Assembly: GCF_003946545.1 (NCBI RefSeq)
Contig: NZ_RHOA01000009.1
Coordinates: 1-64,000, forward strand
Direction of reading: 5' to 3'
Source: Levilactobacillus tangyuanensis
GTDB taxonomy: Bacteria; Bacillota; Bacilli; Lactobacillales; Lactobacillaceae
Length of the DNA: 64,000 nucleotides
Shown here: in pieces, positions 25,137 to 33,261 of the stretch
Position numbering within the stretch: position 1 is the stretch's first letter
Layout: every line of letters begins with the position of its first letter
Notes under the pieces: model-generated
Databases searched by the model: none
What the model was told of the DNA's origin: nothing
The model's input: only the letters and a program-made list of their open reading frames with translations
Translations under genes and position numbers: made by a program

Positions 25137-25556
25137 ATGTTAGCCATAATCGTTACCAGTCACGGGCAGTTTGCCCGCGGACTGTTGCAAAGCGCAGAGA
25201 TGATTTACGGCAAGTCGACCAAGGTGACAGCCGTGACCTTGGCTGCCAATGAAAGCCTGACCGACCTGGCCAATCACTACGAGACGGCTATTCAACAAAT
25301 GGAACCGGTTACGGAATTATTGTTCCTAGTTGACTTGTGGGGTGGATCGCCGTTTAATGCGGCCAGTCAAATGGTTGCGCAACACCCAGATAAGTATGGG
25401 CTGGTTGCGGGGCTTAATTTACCGATGTTAATTGAAGCGTTATCGCTACAGGAGCAGACCATGGCCGAAGTGATTCCGCATTTGGAACGAGCAGCAAGAA
25501 GTAGTATTCGCCACCTGGATTTACAGGCGGGCACAGGAGATGACGAACTGTTATGA
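25137..25556 (+). CDS. PTS mannose family EIIA
   Basis: A 139-residue EIIA of the mannose/fructose/sorbose family. The phosphorylated His is H9 in VTSHGQFA; the conserved DLWGGSPFNAA follows near residue 66. It accepts phosphate from HPr and passes it to EIIB. Start ATG 25137 has an AGAGGTGG site. Its end overlaps the EIIB start in ATGA. Sugar specificity cannot be read; the cluster has no linked catabolic enzyme apart from a HAD phosphatase upstream. Confidence 0.92.
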   Translation: MLAIIVTSHGQFARGLLQSAEMIYGKSTKVTAVTLAANESLTDLANHYETAIQQMEPVTELLFLVDLWGGSPFNAASQMVAQHPDKYGLVAGLNLPMLIEALSLQEQTMAEVIPHLERAARSSIRHLDLQAGTGDDELL

Positions 25557-26056
25557 CAATGACCATTAGCTTGGCACGAGTTGATAGCCGATTATTACAC
25601 GGTCAAGTGGCGACGGTCTGGACCAAAACCGTCCGACCAAACCGAATCTTAGTGGTATCTGATGCCGTGGTCCAAGACCAGCTCCGCAAAACCTTAATCG
25701 TGCAGGCCGCTCCGGCTGACGTTAAGGCCAATGTCATTTCCGTTGATAAGATGGCTAAAATTTTTCACGATCCCCGGTTCGATAGTTTTCGCGTGTTGCT
25801 GTTAACGGAAAATCTGACCGACATGCACCGCTTGCTCGCGGCAGGAGTTGACCTGCGCGGCAGTGGGGTTAACGTGGGAAACTTGGCGTTTTCGACCGGG
25901 AAAACGATGTTGACGGACAGTGTGGCGGCGGACGCCACCGATGTTCAGGTTGCACAGAAGTTGATGGGTCAAGGAGTCACCGTGACGGCACAGACGGTTC
26001 CGTCTGATCGGCCACAGGATTTCTTGAATCTGGCAACAAAAAAAGGTCTAGCCTAA
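25553..26056 (+). CDS. PTS mannose family EIIB
   Basis: A 167-residue EIIB of the mannose/fructose/sorbose family. RVDSRLLHGQV carries the phosphorylated H16; VNVGNLAF and the TMLTDSV segment are typical of the fold. It overlaps the EIIA gene by 4 bases and is followed by a terminator-like hairpin before EIIC, which may set the ratio of soluble to membrane subunits. Confidence 0.93.
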   Translation: MTMTISLARVDSRLLHGQVATVWTKTVRPNRILVVSDAVVQDQLRKTLIVQAAPADVKANVISVDKMAKIFHDPRFDSFRVLLLTENLTDMHRLLAAGVDLRGSGVNVGNLAFSTGKTMLTDSVAADATDVQVAQKLMGQGVTVTAQTVPSDRPQDFLNLATKKGLA

Positions 26057-26095
26057 ACACCTGACGCGGTGGGTTACCCCACTCGCAGGTGTTTT
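26055..26095 (+). terminator. Internal terminator-like hairpin between EIIB and EIIC
   Basis: AAACACCTG-GTGGG / CCCAC-CAGGTGTTTTT: a strong stem with a T-run that begins at the EIIB stop codon and ends 28 bases before the EIIC start. No promoter is seen after it, so EIIC and EIID need read-through. Confidence 0.8.
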
Positions 26096-26122
26096 TGGAT
26101 CTCTGATGAAAGGCGGTTGAAC

Positions 26123-26920
26123 ATGAATCTAGAATTTTGGGGAGTCTTGTTGGTCGCCTTTTTGGCCGGCCTTGAGGGCGTCATTGACGAATGGGAGTTC
26201 CATCAACCGATTGTGGCCTGTGCGTTAGTGGGGCTGGTTACCGGTAATCTGGTGGCTGGACTGGCATTGGGCGCCTCACTTCAGTTGGTGACGCTTGGAT
26301 GGATGAATATCGGCAGCGCGGTGGCGCCGGATGCCGCCCTGGGGGCTGTGGGTGCGGCCTGGCTAGTGACCGGTCCCGCCCACTTACCCGTGGCGATGGG
26401 CGTGATCATGGCCATCCCGTTGGCGGTCGTGGGTCTTTGGTTGACACGGGGCCTTCGGCGAATTATCGTGCCGTTGGTGGCTCGCGGCGACCAAGCGGCC
26501 GCAGAGGGAAACCTGAGCCGAATCACGAGGCTTCAATGGCTTAGTGTCGGGTTGCAGGGGCTACGGGTCGTGATTCCCATGGTGATCCTGATGGCCTTAC
26601 CGAGTGTCTGGATGACCACGATTTATCAAGGGTTACCTGTGACCTTACGCGGTGGGTTACGCGTGACGGCGGGGCTTTTAGTGATTGTGAGCTTCGCCAT
26701 TGTGATTAACATGATGGCATCGAGGCGGTTGTGGCCGTTCTTCTTCATGGGCTTCGCCTGTGCGACGGACAGTCATTTGAACCTCACGGCATTAGTGATG
26801 ATTGGGGTAGCCTTGGCGATTATTTATCTCAATCTAAAACCCAAGGATCAGCATCCCCAAGGTGGCGGTTCGGGAACCTCAGCGGATGATGACCTGGATC
26901 GTGAATTGGATGATTTATAG
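26123..26920 (+). CDS. PTS mannose family EIIC
   Basis: A 265-residue membrane protein that forms part of the sugar channel. Landmarks: GLEGVIDEWEFHQPIVACALVG at the N-terminal side and LQLVTLGWMNIGSAVAPDAALGA, both typical of EIIC-Man. About eight hydrophobic segments; the C-terminal tail is acidic (DDDLDRELDD). Start chosen: ATG 26123 with AAAGGCGG upstream; the longer frame from 26069 would read through the hairpin and add non-homologous residues. Confidence 0.92.
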   Translation: MNLEFWGVLLVAFLAGLEGVIDEWEFHQPIVACALVGLVTGNLVAGLALGASLQLVTLGWMNIGSAVAPDAALGAVGAAWLVTGPAHLPVAMGVIMAIPLAVVGLWLTRGLRRIIVPLVARGDQAAAEGNLSRITRLQWLSVGLQGLRVVIPMVILMALPSVWMTTIYQGLPVTLRGGLRVTAGLLVIVSFAIVINMMASRRLWPFFFMGFACATDSHLNLTALVMIGVALAIIYLNLKPKDQHPQGGGSGTSADDDLDRELDDL

Positions 26921-26934
26921 AAGGAGGGGCGAAG

Positions 26935-27756
26935 ATGGCGGAACCAACTAAAGTTAAGTTAACCATGGGGGACCAGTTCCACGTCTTTGTCCGCTCAGGG
27001 TTTGAACAGGCTGCGTGGAACTATCCTCGGCTCCAGAATATGGGTTTTTGTTACCTGATGATTCCGGCCATTCGGCGCTTATATCCAAATAAGGCGGATC
27101 AGGCTGCGGCCGCCCAACGACACTTAGAGTTGTTCAACACCATGCCATACATGCAGTCGCTCATTACCGGGGTGACCTTGGCCATGGAAGAGGACCATGC
27201 CAACGGTAAGCCCGTCACCGAAACCGAGATTAAGAGCGTCAAGGTGGCGATGATGGGGTCATTGGCGGGGGTCGCCGATCCCGTTTGGTGGGGCATTTGG
27301 CGACCTTTGTTAAGTGCCTTCGCGGCAACCCTGGTTTTTAGTGGCTTTGGGATTGTAGGCCCATTGACCTTCTTTATTGGGTGGAATGTGGTGCGCCTCG
27401 GCTTTCGGTGGCTGACTCAGCGCTGGGGCTACCGCCGCGGCATTAGTGCCGTGACTGGCCTGCAATCGGAGACATTACGGCGGCTGACGGAAGGCGCGTC
27501 AATTGTGGGGCTCTTCGTCATGGGGGCCATCGTGCCTCGTTGGACGCAGTTACAGTTGGCACCGTCGTTTCATCTCCCTGGTGGGGCCACTAAGAGTCTG
27601 CAAGCAATGCTGGATCAATTGTTACCCGGTGTCTTGCCCCTGTGCTTAACCTTGTTAGCCGTCTGGTTGTTGCGTCATCGTGTTCGACCACTGTGGCTCT
27701 TTGTTGGGGTCTTCGTGATCGGCATTGGCGGTTACTGGATCGGGTTGTTTCATTAA
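26935..27756 (+). CDS. PTS mannose family EIID
   Basis: A 273-residue membrane subunit that works with EIIC. The soluble N-terminal part has NYPRLQNMGFCYLMIPAI, then LAMEEDHANG, GSLAGVADPVWWG and the C-terminal helices, as in all EIID-Man proteins. Start ATG 26935 follows AGGAGGGG. It is the last gene of the IIA-IIB-IIC-IID operon and is followed by a strong terminator. Confidence 0.93.
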   Translation: MAEPTKVKLTMGDQFHVFVRSGFEQAAWNYPRLQNMGFCYLMIPAIRRLYPNKADQAAAAQRHLELFNTMPYMQSLITGVTLAMEEDHANGKPVTETEIKSVKVAMMGSLAGVADPVWWGIWRPLLSAFAATLVFSGFGIVGPLTFFIGWNVVRLGFRWLTQRWGYRRGISAVTGLQSETLRRLTEGASIVGLFVMGAIVPRWTQLQLAPSFHLPGGATKSLQAMLDQLLPGVLPLCLTLLAVWLLRHRVRPLWLFVGVFVIGIGGYWIGLFH

Positions 27757-27765
27757 AGTGAAAAT

Positions 27766-27825
27766 AAAAAGCGGCTGTGACAGCGAACTTTCAGTGATGA
27801 AAGTGGTTGTCACAGCCGTTTTTAG
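27766..27825. terminator. Bidirectional terminator between EIID and the EAL gene
   Basis: AAAGCGGCTGTGACA pairs with TGTCACAGCCGTTTTT around an inner hairpin (ACTTTCAGTGATGAAAGT). T-runs are on both strands, so it ends both convergent units. Confidence 0.88.
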
Positions 27826-28488
27826 TTAGGCCAGGGTTTCAACAAGACTGGGTTGCCCGTACAGGTAACCCTGATGGAGATTGATCCCGAATTGTTTAGC
27901 CAGTTCTTGGTCCTCGGCGCTTTCGACACCTTCTAGAACTAACTGAAGGTGATCCTCACGAGCCGTCTGCGCCCAAAAGGCCAGGCTGGCGGGAATGAGA
28001 TCGCGTTCACCGGTAGACCGCAGATTTTGCATGGCAAACTTGATCCCGTCAACAAATGGTAAAAGATGCTTGATGTTTTCGTAGGTGTTGGAACCCGTGC
28101 CAACATCATCCAGGATCAAACCAACGCCATATTGATGAATCGTCATACTGAAAAGCTTCATTTCCTCGAGGGTCGGGGCCTCGGTCAATTCGATGTTTAG
28201 CGAAGCCGGTGCCAGCCGTTTCTTCAATAGGATAATCGCACCCAAGGTGTAGGGATTTCGCAACTGTTGGGTGTTAAGGTTGAATGACAGCGTCTGTTTA
28301 GTCACCGCCGTATGTAAAGCAACGGCCGTTTCTTCGAGGAGCTTCGCCTGGTCGGTCACAGAAATATCAGTGAAGTGATGTGGAAGAACCCACTCATCGT
28401 TATCGTTTTGTTTGCGGAGAAGAACTTCGTAGCCAAACACGCGGTTGTCGTCTTCATTGATCTGTGGTTGAACAAAGAACCGATACAT
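27826..28488 (-). CDS. EAL-domain protein (probable c-di-GMP phosphodiesterase)
   Basis: A 220-residue, single-domain EAL protein. The residues needed for catalysis are all present in order: E21 (EVL in place of EAL), N70, E100, D127-D128 (LDDVGTG), K150, E186 (LEGVES) and Q206 (HQGYLYG). It should hydrolyse c-di-GMP to pGpG if the nucleotide exists in this host. No GGDEF domain or sensor domain is attached and none is found in the window. Start chosen: ATG 28488 (MYRFF) with AAAGGGG 8 bases upstream; a longer reading from 28548 lacks a ribosome site. It has its own promoter. Confidence 0.88.
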   Translation of the reverse strand: MYRFFVQPQINEDDNRVFGYEVLLRKQNDNDEWVLPHHFTDISVTDQAKLLEETAVALHTAVTKQTLSFNLNTQQLRNPYTLGAIILLKKRLAPASLNIELTEAPTLEEMKLFSMTIHQYGVGLILDDVGTGSNTYENIKHLLPFVDGIKFAMQNLRSTGERDLIPASLAFWAQTAREDHLQLVLEGVESAEDQELAKQFGINLHQGYLYGQPSLVETLA

Positions 28489-28522
28489 GTGGTCAGCCCC
28501 TTTCATAGTTTTAAGTATCTCT

Positions 28523-28550
28523 ATTTTAACGCATTTGAGGCAAACCACAA
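28523..28550 (-). promoter_or_regulatory. Promoter of the EAL gene
   Basis: On the minus strand: TTGTGG (28550-28545), 16 bases, TAAAAT (28528-28523). Confidence 0.6.
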
Positions 28551-28754
28551 ACAGATTTTATGGCAATGTGACAAGCGGTCACGCTTGGCTAAGGATAGCC
28601 ACCGATCAAGGCAAATGGCTGAGACGGATTCATTGATACAGATGAAATGAGTGGGATGGCACGGTCTATCGGGGTCACCATTCGGACAGAGTGTCGAAAA
28701 TGTTTCGTCAGATTCTAAACAAACTAACGGTTGCCAAGACGGTGGGATGGGATC
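28551..28754. other. Intergenic stretch without a gene
   Basis: No credible coding frame, RNA gene or repeat is seen here between the divergent-side promoter of the EAL gene and the terminator of the LCP gene. A short open frame near 28691 has no ribosome site and ends inside the LCP gene. Confidence 0.5.
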
Positions 28755-28785
28755 AAAAAAGTCCGAACCATTGGTCCGGACTTGA
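28755..28785 (-). terminator. Rho-independent terminator of the LCP gene
   Basis: On the minus strand AAGTCCGGACC / GGTTCGGACTT form a stem with an AAT loop, followed by TTTTTT. Confidence 0.88.
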
Positions 28786-28799
28786 TGTCATGATTAAAA

Positions 28800-29945
28800 T
28801 TAGTAACCGTAGCCGTTGTTACCGCCCGTGGTGTCGGCGGTTGGCGTCGTGCCATCCGCATTCGTGGAGCCATCGGTCGTCGAGGTATCGGCATCAGTGG
28901 TGAACTTACTGGTGTTACCCAGACCCAACGTCTTGCGAATGTGGTTCGAGACCTTTTTCAATTCTTGCGTGGTTGGGACTTGGTAGGAGAGACCATCGAT
29001 CATCGCGTCTTGTCCTTGTAAGGTTTCAGAACTGATGTGATGAGAGGCATCGCCATACTTGGCCCGAATTTGCATCAAGTCATCGAAGGTCAGGTCGGTC
29101 TTCAAGTTACCATTCAGTGATTTCAGGATGGACTGGTAACGTGTGATTGAGGATAAACCAGCAGCCTTAACGACCAACTTCTGGAGGACCTCACGTTGCC
29201 GCTTTTGGCGACCGTAATCACCAAGTGGGTCATCATGCCGCATTCGGGAGTAATCCAGGGCTTGTTTCCCATTCAAATGGGTCTTCTTGCCCTTGACGAC
29301 GTTCGCCGCACCATACTTGAAGGTCAGGGTTGGTTTGACATCGACCCCACCAACGGATTCAACCATCTTTTCCAATCCGCCCATGTTCACAATCGCATAG
29401 AAGTCGATCGGAATGTCGAGCAGGTCCTCAACCGTTTTAACGGCTGTCTTGGGACCACCAATGGTGTAAGCCGCGTTAATCTTTTGGATGGAAGCATTCG
29501 CCCCAGAGCCAACCGTTACCCGGGTATCCCGGGGAATACTGGTCAAATAGGCGGTTTCCGTCTTTGGATTAATCGTCGCGACCATCATGGTATCGGTCCG
29601 GCCGACATCGGAACGGCCCAAGGCCCCAGTATCGGTTCCCATTAGAAGAATCGAGAAGGGCTGGTTCTTCTTCAAAACAGCCGAAACATTTCGACTCTTG
29701 GCGCCGCTAGAGGCCTCATAGGTTTCACCGAAGGTCTTCTTAGCTGAATTCCATGCCTGATAGCCATAGGCTAGGCCCCCGCCTAGTAAGACTAATAGGG
29801 TGACTACAATGGTCCACATGACCGGACGATGTGGGTGGACCTGGGGCTGTTTAAAGTGGGAGTTGCGGTCAGCCCGCCGGTCATACACCTGTTCAAAGTC
29901 CTCGGGCGCGTGACGGCGCCGACTGTTTTCGTTATCGTTTGGCAT
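28800..29945 (-). CDS. LCP (LytR-CpsA-Psr) family cell-wall ligase
   Basis: A 381-residue membrane-anchored enzyme that transfers teichoic acid or polysaccharide from undecaprenyl phosphate carriers to peptidoglycan. A charged cytosolic N-terminus (about 40 residues) is followed by one membrane helix (about 43-65) and the LCP domain: LLMGTDT near 100, GRTDTMMVATINP, TSIPRDTRV, the pyrophosphate-binding R residues in DYSRMRHDDPLGDYGRQKRQ. The C-terminal tail is rich in Thr, Asp, Ser and Gly. Start ATG 29945 follows a GAGGA site. A gene of its own with promoter and terminator. Its exact acceptor polymer is unknown; TagA nearby makes wall teichoic acid a fair guess. Confidence 0.93.
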   Translation of the reverse strand: MPNDNENSRRRHAPEDFEQVYDRRADRNSHFKQPQVHPHRPVMWTIVVTLLVLLGGGLAYGYQAWNSAKKTFGETYEASSGAKSRNVSAVLKKNQPFSILLMGTDTGALGRSDVGRTDTMMVATINPKTETAYLTSIPRDTRVTVGSGANASIQKINAAYTIGGPKTAVKTVEDLLDIPIDFYAIVNMGGLEKMVESVGGVDVKPTLTFKYGAANVVKGKKTHLNGKQALDYSRMRHDDPLGDYGRQKRQREVLQKLVVKAAGLSSITRYQSILKSLNGNLKTDLTFDDLMQIRAKYGDASHHISSETLQGQDAMIDGLSYQVPTTQELKKVSNHIRKTLGLGNTSKFTTDADTSTTDGSTNADGTTPTADTTGGNNGYGY

Positions 29946-29981
29946 AATTTATTTCCTCATCCTCGTCAAAATCTTAACCCA

Positions 29982-30009
29982 ATTATAGGCTTCTCCGTTC
30001 ATTCCTCAA
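29982..30009 (-). promoter_or_regulatory. Promoter of the LCP gene
   Basis: On the minus strand: TTGAGG (30009-30004), 16 bases, TATAAT (29987-29982), about 37 bases upstream of the start codon. Confidence 0.7.
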
Positions 30010-30240
30010 CGAAATCTCGGGGACCTTACCGGATTTTTAAAAATCCCCGATCCGGCAGCGGGCCCAATTAACCCATTAGACCATAAAAACGGCCATTCGT
30101 AAATGTTTCGGGCGAGAAAACGCTTTATAATTATGGGATTTGTAAAGTGGTATTAAAAAGTTGCTGATGACGGCATGCCTTGGGTAACCCCGTTCTGCCA
30201 CTATTATGAAGGAATGACACCGAACGATCATCATCATTTA

Positions 30241-30249
30241 TGCTATAAT
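30241..30249 (+). promoter_or_regulatory. Extended -10 promoter of the AEC transporter gene
   Basis: TGCTATAAT, a perfect extended -10 box, 51 bases upstream of the start codon; no clear -35. Confidence 0.65.
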
Positions 30250-30300
30250 GGTGCAGTGTTGCTTAAGAAAATCTAATTTTTTTGGCGGGGAGGATCGTGG

Positions 30301-31248
30301 ATGGCTGTATTTATTCGAAGTGTTTCTGGCGTCTTGATAATCCTCGTCATGATTGGCTTGGGATACGTCTTGTCGCGGCGGGGATGGTTTGATGATCAAG
30401 CGCCCCGGCTAATTGCTCGACTTGTCACACAGATTGCATTGCCGGCCTATATGATTAGTACAATTACGTCAAAGTTCACGGTTAAAACGTTAAAGGAAAC
30501 CTTGCCGGACCTGCGTTTCCCGGTGGTTTCGATGCTGATCATGTTTGGCCTTTCGATTGCGGCGTTTCACCTGTTTCGTATCCGTCGAAGTCATCAAGGC
30601 TTATTCGAATCGATGTTTTTGAATTCCAACACGGTCTTTGTTGGTTTACCCGTCAATGAAGCGTTGTTTGGGACCAAGAGCCTCCCGTACGTCCTGGTTT
30701 ACTATATGGCCAACACCACGTTCTTCTGGACGTTAGGGGTTTATTTGATCCAAAAGGATGGGAAGGGCAAGGCAACGTTTAGTCTTAAGGAGACGCTCCA
30801 GAAAATCTTCTCACCACCGTTACTCGGCTTCATCGTTGGGGTAATCCTGGTGCTCTTAGACATTCAATTGCCTGCATGGATCATGCAAGATTTCCAATAC
30901 ATTGGTGGATTAACTATTCCACTATCAATGATCTTCATTGGCACGGCGATCGCGGGTGCGGGTCTGCAAAATATGCGGATCGACCGCGATGGTTCCGGAA
31001 TCCTACTGGGACGATTCATTATTGCCCCCATCCTGATGGCGTGTTTGGTGGTGCCAACCAACATGCCCGTCTTAATGAAACAGGTTTTTATTTTACAAGC
31101 GGCGATGCCCGTCATGACCAACGCACCGGTAGTAGCGAAGCTCTATCATGCGGATTCTGACTATGCAGCCATTATGGTAACCGAAACGACCCTCCTAAGC
31201 TTAGTGGTGATTCCGATTCTGATGGTCATCGTTCAGCACATTGTCTAG
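30301..31248 (+). CDS. AEC family transporter (malate/auxin carrier type)
   Basis: A 315-residue membrane protein with about ten helices, of the auxin efflux carrier / bile-acid-sodium symporter superfamily. Phrases such as YVLSRRGWF near the N-terminus, the mid-protein NSNTVFVGLPVNEALFG and the C-terminal MPVMTNAPVVAKLYHAD are typical of lactobacillus AEC proteins, some of which are malate permeases (MleP). No malolactic enzyme gene is nearby, so the substrate is open. Start ATG 30301 has GGGGAGGA upstream. The EamA gene starts 36 bases further on, likely in the same transcript. Confidence 0.88.
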   Translation: MAVFIRSVSGVLIILVMIGLGYVLSRRGWFDDQAPRLIARLVTQIALPAYMISTITSKFTVKTLKETLPDLRFPVVSMLIMFGLSIAAFHLFRIRRSHQGLFESMFLNSNTVFVGLPVNEALFGTKSLPYVLVYYMANTTFFWTLGVYLIQKDGKGKATFSLKETLQKIFSPPLLGFIVGVILVLLDIQLPAWIMQDFQYIGGLTIPLSMIFIGTAIAGAGLQNMRIDRDGSGILLGRFIIAPILMACLVVPTNMPVLMKQVFILQAAMPVMTNAPVVAKLYHADSDYAAIMVTETTLLSLVVIPILMVIVQHIV

Positions 31249-31284
31249 TCAATTTTGATTTTACATAATAAGGAGAATTTCGTT

Positions 31285-32364
31285 TTGAGAAAAACGCTGT
31301 TGTACATTGCCTTTTCGACGTTAATGTTTAGTTCCATGGAAATCGCTTTGAAGGCAGCTGGCGGGGCGTTCAACCCCATCCAGCTGAACCTCATTCGATT
31401 TTTAATCGGCGGGATTGTTTTATTGCCCATCGCTTGGCATGCCCTGCGGATGGAGAGCCGTCTAATCACCTGGTCCGATGTGGGGCTCTTTTGTCTCACC
31501 GGGTTAGCCTGTGTGATTGTCAGCATGACGCTTTATCAATTGGCAATCATGGTTGATGAAGCGTCCACGGTGGCCGTTCTGTTTAGTTGTAACCCCGTCT
31601 TCGCGCTGATCTTCTCTTATCTGATCCTGCACGAACGGTTGGGCCGGGCAAACTTGATTGCCGTGATTGTGTCCATTGTTGGGCTAATTGTGATTGTTAA
31701 CCCCATGCATTTAACGAACCCATTGGGATTAACCTTGTCGATTGCTTCGGCTTTAACCTTTGGGTTATACAGTATCATTTCTCGTTGGGGATCAACCCGT
31801 CATGGGTTAAATGGAATCGTGATGACCTGTTTCACCTTCTTGGCTGGTTCAGCTGAGTTGTTTGTCCTGGTCATGATTACCCACATTCCTGCCGTGGCAA
31901 CGGCCATGCGTTCCGTTAGCTGGCTGCAGGAGTTCGCGGCAATTCCGGTTTTGAAGAACGTTAGCATGCAGTATTTCTGGCTACTCTTCTTCATCGGTGT
32001 TTGTGTGACCGGTGGGGGCTTTGCCTTTTACTTCCTGGCCATGGAACGTTCCGACGTGTCGACGGCGTCACTGGTCTTCTTCATTAAGCCAGCTTTGGCA
32101 CCAGTCTTAGCGGCGTTATTGATTCATGAACACATCATGCTTAACACCATCATTGGGATTGTGATTATCTTGATCGGGTCCGTGATTACCTTTATGGGGA
32201 ATCAGGTTCACGAGCAAGAATCGACTTTGCCGGATGATGCTGAAGCGGCCGGCGAGGAAGCTGGCGATGCCGACTTACCAGAGGACGTGCGGGCCAAGTT
32301 AAAGGCACGGGCGCGGATTGCGGAACGAGCACGTGAGAACGCGGAATCGTCCACAACCAATTAA
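31285..32364 (+). CDS. EamA/DMT family transporter
   Basis: A 359-residue membrane protein with ten predicted helices in two EamA repeats, the usual design of drug/metabolite transporters that export amino acids or other small compounds. The cytosolic tail after about residue 310 is long, first acidic (DDAEAAGEEAGDAD) and then Arg/Ala-rich, longer than in most relatives. Start chosen: TTG 31285 with AAGGAG 9 bases upstream; a frame from 31255 lies before the ribosome site. Substrate unknown. Confidence 0.87.
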   Translation: MRKTLLYIAFSTLMFSSMEIALKAAGGAFNPIQLNLIRFLIGGIVLLPIAWHALRMESRLITWSDVGLFCLTGLACVIVSMTLYQLAIMVDEASTVAVLFSCNPVFALIFSYLILHERLGRANLIAVIVSIVGLIVIVNPMHLTNPLGLTLSIASALTFGLYSIISRWGSTRHGLNGIVMTCFTFLAGSAELFVLVMITHIPAVATAMRSVSWLQEFAAIPVLKNVSMQYFWLLFFIGVCVTGGGFAFYFLAMERSDVSTASLVFFIKPALAPVLAALLIHEHIMLNTIIGIVIILIGSVITFMGNQVHEQESTLPDDAEAAGEEAGDADLPEDVRAKLKARARIAERARENAESSTTN

Positions 32365-32377
32365 CGATAAATAAAGC

Positions 32378-32410
32378 GAATCCAGGACTTGTTCAGTCCT
32401 GGATTTTTTT
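32378..32410 (+). terminator. Rho-independent terminator of the AEC-EamA unit
   Basis: AATCCAGGACT / AGTCCTGGATT stem with a TGTTC loop and seven Ts. Confidence 0.92.
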
Positions 32411-32514
32411 GTGGTATGAACGACCTTGAATTTCGTTTAAGGTGACTCACTGACCGATGATTCACTTTCGGGCTGTGGTATGATTACAGCAGAGACTGAG
32501 AAGAGAAGGGAAGG

Positions 32515-33192
32515 ATGGCAATGGCAACCCTAGTGGTTCTACGGCACGGGGAAAGCACGGCCAATCGCGATAATATCTTTACAGGTTGGAATGATGTGCC
32601 TCTGACGGCAAAGGGACGACAACAGGCGGCAAAAGCGGGACAACTGGTGGCGGAAACCCACCTTCAGTTTGGTCGGCTACACACGTCAATGTTGCAACGG
32701 GCCATCGTGACGTCAAACATTGTTTTAGAGCGTCTTGATCAACTGTTTATTCCGGTAGAAAAGTCCTGGCGCCTCAACGAACGGCATTATGGTGCCCTGC
32801 GTGGTCAGAACAAGGATGCCGTTAAGGCAGCGGTTGGTGAACGTCAGGTCAAGATTTGGCGGCGGAGCTTTGAAACGGTACCGCCATTACTGGATCACGT
32901 GACGCAGGATCGCCGATATGATAAATTTGGGCCGCACATCGAGCCTCGGGGCGAAAGCCTGGAGATGGCCTATCATCGATTGATGCCCTATTGGACGGAT
33001 GAGATTGCACCACGGTTACTAGATGGCCAGAATCAGTTGGTCGTGGCCCACGGGAGCACATTGCGGGCCTTAATTAAGTATTTGGATGACGTCCCTGATG
33101 AACAGATTAGTCAGGTGGAGGTTGCCAATGGGGAGCCGATCCGCTATGATTTCGACGATCGACTTAGAATTCAAAATAAAATCGTTTTATAG
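32515..33192 (+). CDS. gpmA: 2,3-bisphosphoglycerate-dependent phosphoglycerate mutase
   Basis: A 225-residue histidine phosphatase-fold enzyme that interconverts 3- and 2-phosphoglycerate in glycolysis. R10-H11-G-E-S carries the phosphohistidine; [11 protein letters not shown]89-R-H-Y-G-A-L and VAH179-G are the other conserved pieces. It is slightly shorter than the usual 230 residues, and may be a second isozyme. Start ATG 32515 or ATG 32521 (two codons later); AGAAGGGAAGG upstream suits either. A weak extended -10 (TGGTATGAT) lies at about 32476. Confidence 0.88.
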   Translation: MAMATLVVLRHGESTANRDNIFTGWNDVPLTAKGRQQAAKAGQLVAETHLQFGRLHTSMLQRAIVTSNIVLERLDQLFIPVEKSWRLNERHYGALRGQNKDAVKAAVGERQVKIWRRSFETVPPLLDHVTQDRRYDKFGPHIEPRGESLEMAYHRLMPYWTDEIAPRLLDGQNQLVVAHGSTLRALIKYLDDVPDEQISQVEVANGEPIRYDFDDRLRIQNKIVL

Positions 33193-33261
33193 CAACACCT
33201 TCGGTTGGTTTGAGTAAGGCCGACTAAGAAGCATGATCTTTTAGAATGGGGACTGAAAGAA

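Larger units (their letters stand above)
29946..30300. other. Divergent control region between LCP and AEC genes
   Basis: A 355-base region without a gene. It contains the minus-strand LCP promoter (29982-30009), a TATAAT on the plus strand at 30126-30131 within ACGCTTTATAATTATGGG, and the extended -10 of the AEC gene at 30241-30249. Nothing else is recognised. Confidence 0.5.

Noticed and set aside
28691-28903. Open frame between the EAL and LCP genes
   Set aside because: No ribosome site, crosses the LCP terminator and its coding end on the opposite strand.
30113-30127. Possible cre site near AGAAAACGCTTTAT upstream of the AEC gene
   Set aside because: Three mismatches to the consensus and about 120 bases from the extended -10 box; too weak to call.
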